A DNA stretch of 8,540 nt from an uncultured Sphingomonadaceae bacterium. GTDB lineage: Bacteria > Pseudomonadota > Alphaproteobacteria > Sphingomonadales > Sphingomonadaceae. Shown one piece after another: positions 1-7,171 of this stretch; position 1 is the first letter of the stretch; each line of letters opens with the position of its first letter. The stretch is taken from contig CAMLKX010000076.1 in the NCBI GenBank assembly GCA_946480515.1, positions 1 through 8,540 of the forward strand, in the 5' to 3' direction. A model generated the notes under the pieces. That model had not been told where the DNA came from, searched no databases, and was given only the letters and a program-made list of their open reading frames with translations. The position numbers and the translations under genes were made by a program.

Positions 1-1
1 G

Positions 2-298
2 GATCGGCTTGGATTGGCTCAGTCGGTCGATTTCATCGCTGAGGTTGGCAATCCCATGCCCTATCTCGCGCGATCGTCAGTCGCCGTCATCCCGTCCTGG
101 TGGGAAGGGGCATCGAACGTCCTCCTTGAGGCATTGGCCTGCGACGTTCCGGTGGTCGCTTCGCGCACTGCCGGCAATGCCGGGCAAGTTCTCGACCACG
201 GCAGATATGGTGTCCTGGTGGACCCGGTCGACAAGTCGCAGGTAGCCGAGGCTTGCCCAGTGCGGCGACCATCCCGTTACACCGGGGAACCGTGCTGA
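2..298 (+). CDS. GT4-family glycosyltransferase, C-terminal part (5' cut by window, 3' frameshifted)
   Basis: This is the C-terminal (donor-binding) half of a GT-B fold, GT4-type glycosyltransferase that would move a sugar from a nucleotide-sugar donor to a glycan or lipid acceptor in the cytoplasm. The reading frame is open from position 2 with no in-window start. The visible residues follow the family pattern: an F-I-A-E-V-G-N-P strand and turn, then a P-S-W-W-E-G-A-S-N-V-L-L-E-A block. In that block the E-x7-E pair typical of GT4 donor sites is seen, followed by V-P-V-V-A-S-R-T-A-G-N and Y-G-V-L-V-D-P-V-D. Family-like sequence stops at about position 253; the last 14 or so residues up to the TGA at 296-298 (C-P-V-R-R-P-S...) look unlike any GT4 end. 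The expected C-terminus is found in another frame (next entry), so this stop is probably the result of an indel. The gene converges on the minus-strand GT2-GtrA gene. Sugar and acceptor are unknown. Confidence 0.85.
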   Translation, partial: DRLGLAQSVDFIAEVGNPMPYLARSSVAVIPSWWEGASNVLLEALACDVPVVASRTAGNAGQVLDHGRYGVLVDPVDKSQVAEACPVRRPSRYTGEPC

Positions 299-374
299 GG
301 CATTCAGCCGCTATGCGACGCTGAACGCTTATGCTGACCTGATCATGGAAGTCGGATCGCAATCAGCGCCCTAG
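252..374 (+). pseudogene. Displaced C-terminal tail of the GT4 glycosyltransferase (shifted frame)
   Basis: Read in the frame that starts at 252, this stretch encodes L-A-Q-C-G-D-H-P-V-T-P-G-N-R-A-E-A, then F-S-R-Y-A-T-L-N-A-Y-A-D-L-I-M-E, and ends G-S-Q-S-A-P with a TAG at 372-374. The R-F/AFSRY...AYADLI pattern is the usual last helix of GT4 enzymes that packs back on the N-terminal domain, and it follows naturally after V-A-E-A of the preceding frame. The shift corresponds to one extra base or two missing bases around 250-254. There is no long homopolymer there, so both a real mutation and an assembly error are possible. It has no start codon or ribosome binding site of its own and is not a separate gene. 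Its TAG overlaps the stop codon of the opposite gene in the shared tetranucleotide CTAG. Confidence 0.7.
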
Positions 375-1504
375 CGGCTGCCCCACGTGTAGCGCGCCGA
401 AACACCATAGTTCCACACGGCACTGACCGCGATCCCGGCGAACGCCGCCACTGCCCAACTGGTGTGCAGTCCAAACAAATAGGCGGCGATGCCGACATTG
501 GACAGCGCGCCGAAGCCGCAAATCAACGCGAACGACGCAAGGCCGCTGAACCAGCGCCACCCTCTCAGGCGGCGATCCGAATAGGTCAGGACATTGTTGA
601 TCGCGAAGTTGGCTACGATCGTCAGTGCTGTTGCGATGGCCTGCGCAGCGCCAAAGCCAAGCGACAATCCGTAAAGGCAGGCGGCGAGGATTGAGAAGTG
701 AATGCCGACCCCTAGCCCACCAATTGCGGAGAAGGCGAGGAACCGAACCGGGATCCGGCCTCCGGAGATTTTATCGGCCAGTAGCAGGAGATACTCCCAG
801 GCGACTCCGGCGGACAGCTTGCTCTCCCCATGCTCGCGCCGTCCGAACTGGAGGGGAATTTCCCGCACCTTGAGATCGGATCCGCACGTCAGGATGATGT
901 CGAGCAGGATCTTGAATCCAATTCCGGACAGATCGCGGGCGTGCCGGTCGATGATGTCCCGGCGAACCATGAAGTAGCCGCTCATCGGGTCTTCAACGGC
1001 GACACGGGTGAACGATTGGGCAAGCTTCGTCGCCAGGCGGCTCGCCCTGGCGCGGCCTTGCTCCCAGTCGCCCACACCGCCGCCGTCCACATAGCGGCTC
1101 CCGATGACGAGGTCCGCCGTTCCGCTTTCGATCGCAGCGATCATCTTTGGAAGAAGTGCCGGATCATGCTGCAGATCGGCATCCATCACCGCCAGAATGG
1201 GAGCGCTCGACGCGAGCATCCCCTCAATGCAGGCTGAGGACAGGCCGCGCCGACCCATCCGCTGGATCACCCGCACTCGCGGGTCACGGCGGTAGAGGCG
1301 GCGGGCCTCCTCCGCCGTTCCGTCGGGGGAATCATCATCGACGATGATCACTTCCCAACTGATGTCCGTGAGGACGGCGGCGATCCTATCCGTCAATGTC
1401 TCTATGTTTTGCCGCTCATTGAACGCGGGGATGATGATCGAGACTGCCGCGGGCGCGGACAAGGCTGCTGAATTGAACTCGCTGTGCTTGACTGAAATGT
1501 TCAT
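371..1504 (-). CDS. Polyprenyl-phosphate glycosyltransferase (DPM1-like GT2) fused to a GtrA membrane domain
   Basis: This 377-residue protein has two parts. Residues about 20-245 are a GT-A fold, GT2 family domain of the dolichol-phosphate mannosyltransferase type. It has an S-I-I-I-P-A-F-N-E strand (22-30), the nucleotide-binding V-D-D-D-S-P-D-G-T block (55-63), the metal-binding D-A-D (108-110), a G-S-R-Y motif (135-138), D-P-M-S-G (172-176) and a G-E-S-K-L segment (226-230). Residues about 253-375 are a GtrA-like domain with four hydrophobic segments, near 254-280, 284-306, 319-345 and 349-372. By family knowledge the first domain loads a sugar (mannose, glucose or similar) onto a polyprenyl phosphate at the inner membrane face. 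The GtrA part is associated with moving or anchoring the lipid-linked sugar. The ATG at 1502-1504 has a weak AGG at 1510-1512. It lies 128 nt after the upstream GT4 gene, same strand, so it may be co-transcribed. Its TAG overlaps the stop of the convergent GT4 gene. The sugar identity is not readable. Confidence 0.9.
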   Translation of the reverse strand: MNISVKHSEFNSAALSAPAAVSIIIPAFNERQNIETLTDRIAAVLTDISWEVIIVDDDSPDGTAEEARRLYRRDPRVRVIQRMGRRGLSSACIEGMLASSAPILAVMDADLQHDPALLPKMIAAIESGTADLVIGSRYVDGGGVGDWEQGRARASRLATKLAQSFTRVAVEDPMSGYFMVRRDIIDRHARDLSGIGFKILLDIILTCGSDLKVREIPLQFGRREHGESKLSAGVAWEYLLLLADKISGGRIPVRFLAFSAIGGLGVGIHFSILAACLYGLSLGFGAAQAIATALTIVANFAINNVLTYSDRRLRGWRWFSGLASFALICGFGALSNVGIAAYLFGLHTSWAVAAFAGIAVSAVWNYGVSARYTWGSR

Positions 1505-1632
1505 CCGAACCTGTTCCGCTTCGCTTCAAGGCCGCGGCCCCTCGGCGTGCTGTAGGTTCGGGATGGCAAACAAGCCGTTAAGATGTGCTGGAATGGAGGC
1601 CCAGGAGCCGCACTCGCCTCTGCACTCCCCGT

Positions 1633-2931
1633 TCAATCGCCTATCAATTCTCGCGCGGCGTCCTGCTGCGGAGTTGCGCTACTGGTCGACGCGATTGGAT
1701 CGCGAGCGAGATCTTCTAGCAACTTGGCAATCCGCCGAATCCCGGTTTCCGCCTGGAAACTTGCGCGAACCCTCTCGTAGCCGGCGGCCCCGAGCCGATT
1801 CCGCCTTCCCGGGCACCGAATTAGCTCGGTCAGTGCGGATGTCAGCGCAGTGACATCCCCGGGAGGCACCAGCACGCCGGTTTCACCGTCCACAATCAGT
1901 TCTGGGATCGCCGAGAAGCTTGTCGAAAGACAGGGCAGGCCTTGAGTTTGAGCTTCCATCAGAACATTTGGCAGGCCATCACGATCGCCGTCACCAGCCT
2001 CGAGCGAAGGAAGCACGAAAATGTCGCATTCGCGGTAGGCGGCGATGACACGCTGCTGCTCTTGTGAACCGTGCCACTGGATGCGTTCGTCAACGCCGAG
2101 CGTCCGTGCCTGCTCTTTGAGAGAGCCGAGCACTTTCCCTTCGCCGATATGATCCCAGCGCCAGTGTAACTCGTCCGGAAGGCGGCTGAACGCTTCCAGC
2201 AGCAGGTCGAACCCTTTCTTCTCCACCGCGCGACCGACCGAGAGAATGCGAACAGGATCGCTAGAATCGCCTCCGTCCCGAGCCTCTCGCGAAGGAAGGT
2301 CGGTCGGAAAGCGGGCGAGCATCAATCCGTGATGGATGAGGTGGACCTTGCCAGGTTTGTCAGCCAACTGCTGGAGATGCTCTGCGCCATCGGAAGTGCA
2401 GGTGGTGCACCAGCGCATTTGCGCAAGCTTGGCGCGTTTGTCCCATTCAGGTGCGGTCCAAATGTCTTGCGCATGAGCGCTTCCGGCCAATGGTATCTCA
2501 AGCATTGCGGAAGCGTATCGCGCCAAGTTGGTCGCTGAATTGAGGAAATGAGCGTAAATCGCAGAAATTCTGTCGGGAAGCTCGGCCGCTAGGACAATCG
2601 CCCGGCGAAACGCCCGGATCCGGTTTCGGCTGTAGCGATGGGCCAGATCTTCAGCGAGCATTGCCTTAGCCGTAGCGTAACCCGGCCACCGCCGAACCTT
2701 GCGCCATGCCCTGAACAAGCGGATTGGGTGAACGAAGGATTCCCCGAGGTCCATGATCGGCGCTCGGACTTGCTCGTGAATCCCGTGCTTGATCTGATCT
2801 TTCGGTCCATAGGTCGCTAGCAGCAGATCGATTCCCTCCTGCTCCAGCCCGACAAGCTCCTGCGCGACGAAGGTGGTTGAGACTTTGGGCCAACCCTGAA
2901 CGATAACGCAGATCTGTGGAAATGTTCGCAT
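1633..2931 (-). CDS. GT4-family glycosyltransferase (colanic-acid WcaL-like type)
   Basis: This is a GT-B fold glycosyltransferase of the GT4 (glycosyl transferases group 1) family, 432 residues from the chosen start. The N-terminal domain opens with I-C-V-I-V-Q-G-W-P-K-V-S-T-T-F-V, the type of beginning seen in exopolysaccharide enzymes of the WcaL/AmsK kind. Seen in the sequence are H-A-Q-D-I-W (153-158), which often lies near the acceptor cleft, then the Rossmann-like start of the donor domain V-G-R-A-V-E-K-K-G-F-D (232-242) and D-G-L-P-N-V-L-M-E-A (318-327). The last is the E-x7-E region with Asp in place of the first Glu. V-D-G-E-T-G-V-L-V-P-P-G-D follows near 348-360. The ATG at 2929-2931 is preferred because GAGGGG sits 6 nt upstream; an in-frame GTG at 2983-2985 would add 18 residues but has no clear ribosome binding site. 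It lies 81 nt after the preceding GT4 gene on the same strand. The tail is Ser/Thr/Ala/Gln-rich. Donor and acceptor are unknown. Confidence 0.88.
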   Translation of the reverse strand: MRTFPQICVIVQGWPKVSTTFVAQELVGLEQEGIDLLLATYGPKDQIKHGIHEQVRAPIMDLGESFVHPIRLFRAWRKVRRWPGYATAKAMLAEDLAHRYSRNRIRAFRRAIVLAAELPDRISAIYAHFLNSATNLARYASAMLEIPLAGSAHAQDIWTAPEWDKRAKLAQMRWCTTCTSDGAEHLQQLADKPGKVHLIHHGLMLARFPTDLPSREARDGGDSSDPVRILSVGRAVEKKGFDLLLEAFSRLPDELHWRWDHIGEGKVLGSLKEQARTLGVDERIQWHGSQEQQRVIAAYRECDIFVLPSLEAGDGDRDGLPNVLMEAQTQGLPCLSTSFSAIPELIVDGETGVLVPPGDVTALTSALTELIRCPGRRNRLGAAGYERVRASFQAETGIRRIAKLLEDLARDPIASTSSATPQQDAARELIGD

Positions 2932-2937
2932 TGTCGT

Positions 2938-2943
2938 CCCCTC
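2938..2943 (-). promoter_or_regulatory. Ribosome binding site that favours the ATG start of the WcaL-like glycosyltransferase
   Basis: On the minus strand the bases read GAGGGG, followed by 6 nt (ACGACA) and the ATG at 2931-2929. The alternative GTG start at 2985 is preceded by no purine-rich run in the usual window, so this site decides the start. Confidence 0.55.
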
Positions 2944-3012
2944 GCTGGCCCGAGTGCCTGTACCAGCAAGCAATTGGTTCGACACCTACGGCTTGGGAAA
3001 TGCTTGCGCGGC

Positions 3013-4137
3013 TTATAGCGCGGGTGCCGATGCGCCCAGCGGGCCTAGAACTGCCCTTGCCCTGGCAAGCGTGGTGTGTCGTTCTTCAAACTCTCGACGA
3101 GCCGCCATCCGCATCCGTGCCCGCAATGCTCCGTCCGCAAGCTTTTGAAGCGATTCCACCAAACTCTCGGCATTGCCCGGTGTGATCAGCAGCGCCGCTT
3201 CCGATTCACCCCGAACCATGTCGCGGACTCCAGGCAGGTCCGAGACGACAGCAGGGATACCAGCCGCCAAATATTCCACCAGCTTCAAGGGAGACGTGAT
3301 GGAGCCACTTTCGACGCCGCTATAGTTCATTACCATGTCACTGTAAGGTGCCGCCGCGACATCGAAGTGCGCGTAATAACGGCCGAGTTCGCCACGGGGT
3401 TGGTAGCCGTGAATGTGGAGGTTCTCGGGAAACGGCGGTTCAATCCAATGAAGGTCTTCCGCGCTTCCACCAACGATGTGGAAGTCCATCTCAGGCAGGC
3501 GTTGTGCAGCGACGGCGACTAGCTCGATCCCCTTGCCGGGATAAGGACGCCCAATGAATCCGACCTGCAAGTGCCCAGGCCGCCCCGGCCAGGGATGGAC
3601 CGGTGGCTGAGGAGCGATTGGAGAGGCCCCATTTGGAACAACGAGGATCGGTTTGCCGGCAAGCGCGGGGAAATTTGCGCGAAAGCTATCCGCGAGGCCC
3701 TCGGTCACGCAGACTAGGTGGTGGAAGTCGGGATGCGAGAATAGCCGCGCAAGCTTTTGCCCACGTTTCGAGTCGTGGGGGATCTCTGAGTGCGCTTCGT
3801 AGACGATCGGCTTGCCGCGGCCTGCCAGCTGAACCAATGATCCTATGTCACGACCAAAAAACAGGTCAGCACGAGCGACTGACCGGTTCCACTGGAGCGC
3901 GCGGATGAAGCGCTTTTCGGGCCGGTGCTTCGGAAACAGATAAGGGAAGGCCTGGACCCGGAAGAGGCGCTCGACGCCGTAGCGTGCGAAGGTTCGGCGG
4001 GAAGGCTGGTCGCCACGATGTGCCAGTAGGGTGACTTGATGCCCGTTTTTCGCGAAGGCTTCGCACATTGCCACGATCTGGACCGAATGCGCGTTAACGG
4101 ACGGAATTGGCCGCCGACAGAGATAGACGATTTTCAT
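3013..4137 (-). CDS. GT4-family glycosyltransferase
   Basis: This 374-residue GT-B fold enzyme belongs to the GT4 group. It begins M-K-I-V-Y-L-C-R-R-P with a glycine-poor first loop and A-H-S-V-Q (16-20), then the N-H-x-V-T-L-L-A-H pattern near 31-40, which is usual for the first Rossmann domain. The donor domain begins at about 190 with V-G-F-I-G-R-P-Y-P-G-K-G (192-203). It continues through F-H-I-V-G-G (219-224) and has S-P-L-K-L-V-E-Y-L-A-A-G-I-P-A-V-V-S (282-299). Glu288 is the second Glu of the E-x7-E region; the position for the first Glu holds Ile280, as in a GT4 subgroup with the SPLKLxEYxA signature. The protein lacks a signal peptide or membrane segments and should act in the cytoplasm on a membrane-bound acceptor. 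No strong Shine-Dalgarno is seen before the ATG. It is the first gene of the minus-strand glycan group, 100 nt after rbfA. Substrate unknown. Confidence 0.88.
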   Translation of the reverse strand: MKIVYLCRRPIPSVNAHSVQIVAMCEAFAKNGHQVTLLAHRGDQPSRRTFARYGVERLFRVQAFPYLFPKHRPEKRFIRALQWNRSVARADLFFGRDIGSLVQLAGRGKPIVYEAHSEIPHDSKRGQKLARLFSHPDFHHLVCVTEGLADSFRANFPALAGKPILVVPNGASPIAPQPPVHPWPGRPGHLQVGFIGRPYPGKGIELVAVAAQRLPEMDFHIVGGSAEDLHWIEPPFPENLHIHGYQPRGELGRYYAHFDVAAAPYSDMVMNYSGVESGSITSPLKLVEYLAAGIPAVVSDLPGVRDMVRGESEAALLITPGNAESLVESLQKLADGALRARMRMAARREFEERHTTLARARAVLGPLGASAPAL

Positions 4138-4168
4138 GAACTGAATCGGTGCTCAGTGAAGCCGCGCG

Positions 4169-4239
4169 GGGTGTTTGAGCACACACCCTAGCCATGATGT
4201 CCTCGAAACATCAACGGCGAGCGAGGGCTTTGCCGCCCT
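4169..4239. repeat. Three short inverted repeats between rbfA and the glycosyltransferase genes
   Basis: Three separate stem-loop sequences lie in this stretch. The first is AGGGC (4224-4228) with GCCCT (4235-4239), loop 6 nt, starting in the rbfA stop codon. The second is TGATGT (4195-4200) with ACATCA (4208-4213), loop 7 nt. The third is GGGTGT (4169-4174) with ACACCC (4183-4188), loop 8 nt. In the minus-strand transcript none is followed by a run of U, so they do not form a classical intrinsic terminator. They may slow transcription, protect the 3' end of the operon mRNA, or reflect chance in GC-rich DNA. The rest of the gap (4138-4237) holds no open gene. Confidence 0.45.
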
Positions 4240-4630
4240 ATTGCTCATCCAGATCCCTGGCGACTGCTGGTGAACGCAGGATCGCATCGATCCGATCACC
4301 TTCATCGAAGCTTTCGTCGGCCATGAATTTGAGGTCCGCCGCATATTTGGTGTTCACCCGCCTCGCCACTTCGCCCTTCAGGTAACGAGCGTTCTTCCGC
4401 AGCGCGGCAAGCACATCCTTCTCGTCGGCGCCGAGCAGCGGCTTCACGAACACCGTGGCGTGGCGGAGGTCGGGGGACATTCGGACTTCGGTGATCGAGA
4501 CGCTGTGCGACGCGAGCACCTCGTCATGCACATCGCCCCTCATCAGAACTTCCGAGAGCGCGTGCCGCACCTGTTCACCGACGCGCAACAGCCGGACGGA
4601 GCGACCCTCGGGAGTTTCATTGCGGCGCAT
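4238..4630 (-). CDS. rbfA: Ribosome-binding factor A (RbfA)
   Basis: RbfA binds the 30S subunit and helps late maturation of 16S rRNA (the 5' end, helix 1 region), and it is needed for growth in the cold in model bacteria. The 130-residue protein has the usual single KH-like domain. Visible family features are [14 protein letters not shown] (16-29), the strand [12 protein letters not shown] (44-55) leading to A-T-V-F-V-K, then [19 protein letters not shown] (84-102) and S-F-D-E-G-D-R-I-D (107-115). The ATG is preceded by GAAGGAG with 5 nt spacing (4636-4642). It begins 30 nt after the infB stop and is surely in the same operon. The next minus-strand gene is a glycosyltransferase rather than truB, which is unusual for the position. 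Confidence 0.97.
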   Translation of the reverse strand: MRRNETPEGRSVRLLRVGEQVRHALSEVLMRGDVHDEVLASHSVSITEVRMSPDLRHATVFVKPLLGADEKDVLAALRKNARYLKGEVARRVNTKYAADLKFMADESFDEGDRIDAILRSPAVARDLDEQ

Positions 4631-4660
4631 CGGCGCTCCTTCGGAGTCGTGCGAACCCGA

Positions 4661-7171
4661 TCAAAGGGTTCGCGCGCGCTCCTCGACCTCGAACACTTCC
4701 AACATGTCCCCAGCCTTGATGTCGTTGGTGTCCGCGAGCATCACGCCGCACTCCAGTCCAGCGATGACCTGCGGGACATCGTCCTTGAACCGGCGCAATG
4801 ACGAGATCGTAGTCTTCGATACGATCACGTCGCTCCGCGTGAGGCGGGCGTTGAGACCCTTGCGGATGACACCTTCGAGCACCAGCAAGCCAGCCGCCTT
4901 GTCGCGCTTGCCTGCGGGGAATACCTCCCGGATCTCGGCCCGGCCGACCACCGTCTCGACGATCTCTGGCCCGAGCTCGCCGGCCATCGCGCCCTTCGCC
5001 CAGTCCGTCAGGTGGTAGATGACATCGTAGTAGCGAAGCTCGACCTTGTTGCGCTCGGCGACTTCCCGGGCCTTGGCGTTCGGACGAACATTGAAGCCGA
5101 TGATCGGCGCCCCCGATGCACCGGCAAGCGTGACGTCGCTTTCGGTGATCGCACCGACGCCGGAGTGCAGCACGCGTACCCGGATTTCGTCGGTTGAGAG
5201 CTTGTTGAGCGCATTGACGATGGCCTCGGCCGAGCCTTGGACGTCGGCCTTGACGACCAACGGAAATTCCATGGTCGTGCTCGCCTTGTTCGCGAACATG
5301 TTTTCCAAGCTGAGTGGGGCAGCGGTGGTCCGCTTGCGATCGAGCAGACCCTGACGATAGGCGGCGACCTCGCGAGCGCGAGCCTCGTTCTCGACCACGG
5401 TAATCGCATCGCCAGCGGAGGGAACAGCGGACAGGCCGAGCACTTCCACCGGCACTGATGGACCGGCTTCCTTCACCTGGCGACCCTTATGATCGATCAT
5501 CGCCCGCACCTTGCCGCTGACGGCGCCGGCGACGAACACGTCGCCAACGCGCAAAGTGCCACGCTGGACAAGCACGGTGGCCAGCGGGCCGCGGCCCTTG
5601 TCGAGCTTGGCTTCCACGACCGCGCCTTCGGCCGGCCGGTCGGGGTTCGCCTTGATTTCGAGCAGCTCGGCCTGAAGGTTGATCGCTTCTAGCAGCCCGT
5701 CGAGGTTCGTCTTCTTGAGCGCCGAGACTTCGACGTCCTGGACCTCGCCCCCCATCTCCTCGACGATAATCTCGTGCTGCAGGAGTTCCTCGCGGACCTT
5801 CTGCGGCCGGGCATCGGGCTTGTCGATCTTGTTGATCGCGACAATCATCGGCACTCCGGCCGCTTTGGTATGATTGATCGCCTCGATCGTCTGCGGCTTC
5901 AGCCCATCATCCGCAGCAACCACGAGCACGACGATATCCGTGACGTTCGCACCGCGCGCGCGCATCTCGGTGAATGCCTCGTGGCCAGGCGTGTCGAGGA
6001 AGGTAATCTTCGACTTGTCGGGAAGGGCGACTTGGTAGGCGCCGATGTGCTGGGTAATGCCGCCAGCCTCTCCCGATACGACATTCTCGCCGCGGATCGC
6101 GTCCAGCAGCGACGTCTTGCCGTGATCGACGTGGCCCATGATCGTGACCACTGGCGGACGCGAGGCAAGCGCTTCCGGCGCATCGTCATCGCCACCGATG
6201 CCGATCTCGACGTCGGCTTCCGAAACGCGCTTGATGTTATGCCCGAACTCGGTGACCAGTAGCTCGGCGGTGTCCTGGTCGACGGTCTGGGTCAGGGTGA
6301 CGACCATTCCCATCTTGAACAGCGCCTTGACGAGGTCGGCGCCACGCTCCGCCATGCGGTTTGCGAGTTCCTGGACGGTGATCGCTTCGGGAACGACCAC
6401 GTCGCGGACCTGCTTGGCCGAGGGTCCGGAGGCCATGTGCGCGCGTTTTTCCTTTTCACGCGCCCGGCGCAGGGCAGCAAGCGAACGCGCGCGGCTATCG
6501 TCTTCTCCCGATAGTGCCCGGCTGACCGTCAGTTTGCCCGAGTGACGGCGATCGTCCCGCCCGCGGCTTGGCCGAGCCGGCTCTGACCGCTTGGGAGCCG
6601 GTGCAGCCGCTGGTCTGCGCACCATGCGGTCTTCTGCGGAAGCTGTGCTTTGTTCGGGTGCACTCGCTTGAGGAACCGGCTCGCTGGCCGCCGCCGCAGC
6701 TTCTTCCGCAGCCTTCGCAGCCTCCTGCGCGGCAGCTTCTTCAGCCTTGCGGTTTTCTTCTGCGCGGCGTCGTTCATCCTCGGATTGCTCGGTACGGGTG
6801 CGTTCCTCACGCCGCCGCGCCTCTTCGAGCGCCGACATGCGCGCTTCTTCGGCTTCGCGCAGCAAACGCTCCTGCATTTCCTTGCGCGCGGAGATATCGT
6901 CTGCGGCAGAACGCCGTGGAGCAGGCGGAGCCGCCGGCGCCGGACGGACCGGAGCCGGTGCTGGCGCAGGGGTTTCCGCAACCGGCGGCTTTGCAGCCTC
7001 AGCCGGCGCCTCTCCGGGCTTACCGAGAATGCGGCGCTTCTTGACCTCAACAACGACAGTGTTCGAGCGGCCATGGCTGAAGCTCTGCTTCACCTTGCCC
7101 GTTTCGACCGTGCGCTTGAGGCCCAGCGGAGGCCGGGTGCCCAGCTTGGGCTTTTCGGTCGAGTCAGTCAT
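4661..7171 (-). CDS. infB: Translation initiation factor IF-2
   Basis: IF-2 is the GTPase that brings fMet-tRNA to the 30S subunit and promotes 50S joining. The complete 836-residue protein starts with an alphaproteobacterial N-terminal segment ([10 protein letters not shown] and K-Q-S-F-S-H-G-R-S, residues 11-36). A Pro/Ala-rich linker (about 53-90) and a highly charged Glu/Arg/Ala helix-forming stretch (about 93-165) follow, then an Arg-rich linker to about 245. The IF2 N-domain before the GTPase spans about 258-320. The GTPase domain starts near 340: G1 G-H-V-D-H-G-K-T (346-353), G3 D-T-P-G-H (393-397), G4 N-K-I-D (447-450), G5 S-A-L-K (483-486). Domain II follows at about 514-600 and the C-terminal fMet-tRNA-binding domain near 740-836. 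The ATG at 7169-7171 overlaps the end of ylxR by 8 nt (ATGACTGA), which suggests coupled translation, and has GAAGGA 5 nt upstream (7177-7182). Confidence 0.99.
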   Translation of the reverse strand: MTDSTEKPKLGTRPPLGLKRTVETGKVKQSFSHGRSNTVVVEVKKRRILGKPGEAPAEAAKPPVAETPAPAPAPVRPAPAAPPAPRRSAADDISARKEMQERLLREAEEARMSALEEARRREERTRTEQSEDERRRAEENRKAEEAAAQEAAKAAEEAAAAASEPVPQASAPEQSTASAEDRMVRRPAAAPAPKRSEPARPSRGRDDRRHSGKLTVSRALSGEDDSRARSLAALRRAREKEKRAHMASGPSAKQVRDVVVPEAITVQELANRMAERGADLVKALFKMGMVVTLTQTVDQDTAELLVTEFGHNIKRVSEADVEIGIGGDDDAPEALASRPPVVTIMGHVDHGKTSLLDAIRGENVVSGEAGGITQHIGAYQVALPDKSKITFLDTPGHEAFTEMRARGANVTDIVVLVVAADDGLKPQTIEAINHTKAAGVPMIVAINKIDKPDARPQKVREELLQHEIIVEEMGGEVQDVEVSALKKTNLDGLLEAINLQAELLEIKANPDRPAEGAVVEAKLDKGRGPLATVLVQRGTLRVGDVFVAGAVSGKVRAMIDHKGRQVKEAGPSVPVEVLGLSAVPSAGDAITVVENEARAREVAAYRQGLLDRKRTTAAPLSLENMFANKASTTMEFPLVVKADVQGSAEAIVNALNKLSTDEIRVRVLHSGVGAITESDVTLAGASGAPIIGFNVRPNAKAREVAERNKVELRYYDVIYHLTDWAKGAMAGELGPEIVETVVGRAEIREVFPAGKRDKAAGLLVLEGVIRKGLNARLTRSDVIVSKTTISSLRRFKDDVPQVIAGLECGVMLADTNDIKAGDMLEVFEVEERARTL

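Noticed and set aside
1530..1539. GGCCGCGGCC perfect palindrome between two glycosyltransferase genes
   Set aside because: It has no loop, no U-tract and is short; such palindromes are common in GC-rich DNA.
1344..1853. Plus-strand open frame of 169 codons across the GT2-GtrA start and the neighbouring gap
   Set aside because: It is antisense to two well-supported glycosyltransferases, has no recognisable domain and is Arg/Ser-rich as expected of an antisense frame in GC-rich DNA.
2983..2985. GTG start for the WcaL-like glycosyltransferase, giving 450 residues
   Set aside because: There is no ribosome binding site before it, the extra 18 residues look unlike a glycosyltransferase start, and the downstream ATG has GAGGGG at good spacing.
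4180..4218. Possible promoter on the minus strand: TTGATG, 17 nt, CTAGGG
   Set aside because: The -35-like box is fair but the -10 position does not resemble TATAAT, and the stretch overlaps the inverted repeats. Too weak to list.
6436..6838. Internal ATG codons in infB (residues 112 and 246) as starts of shorter IF-2 forms like those of E. coli
   Set aside because: Neither has a convincing Shine-Dalgarno at proper spacing, so there is no sequence support for isoforms.
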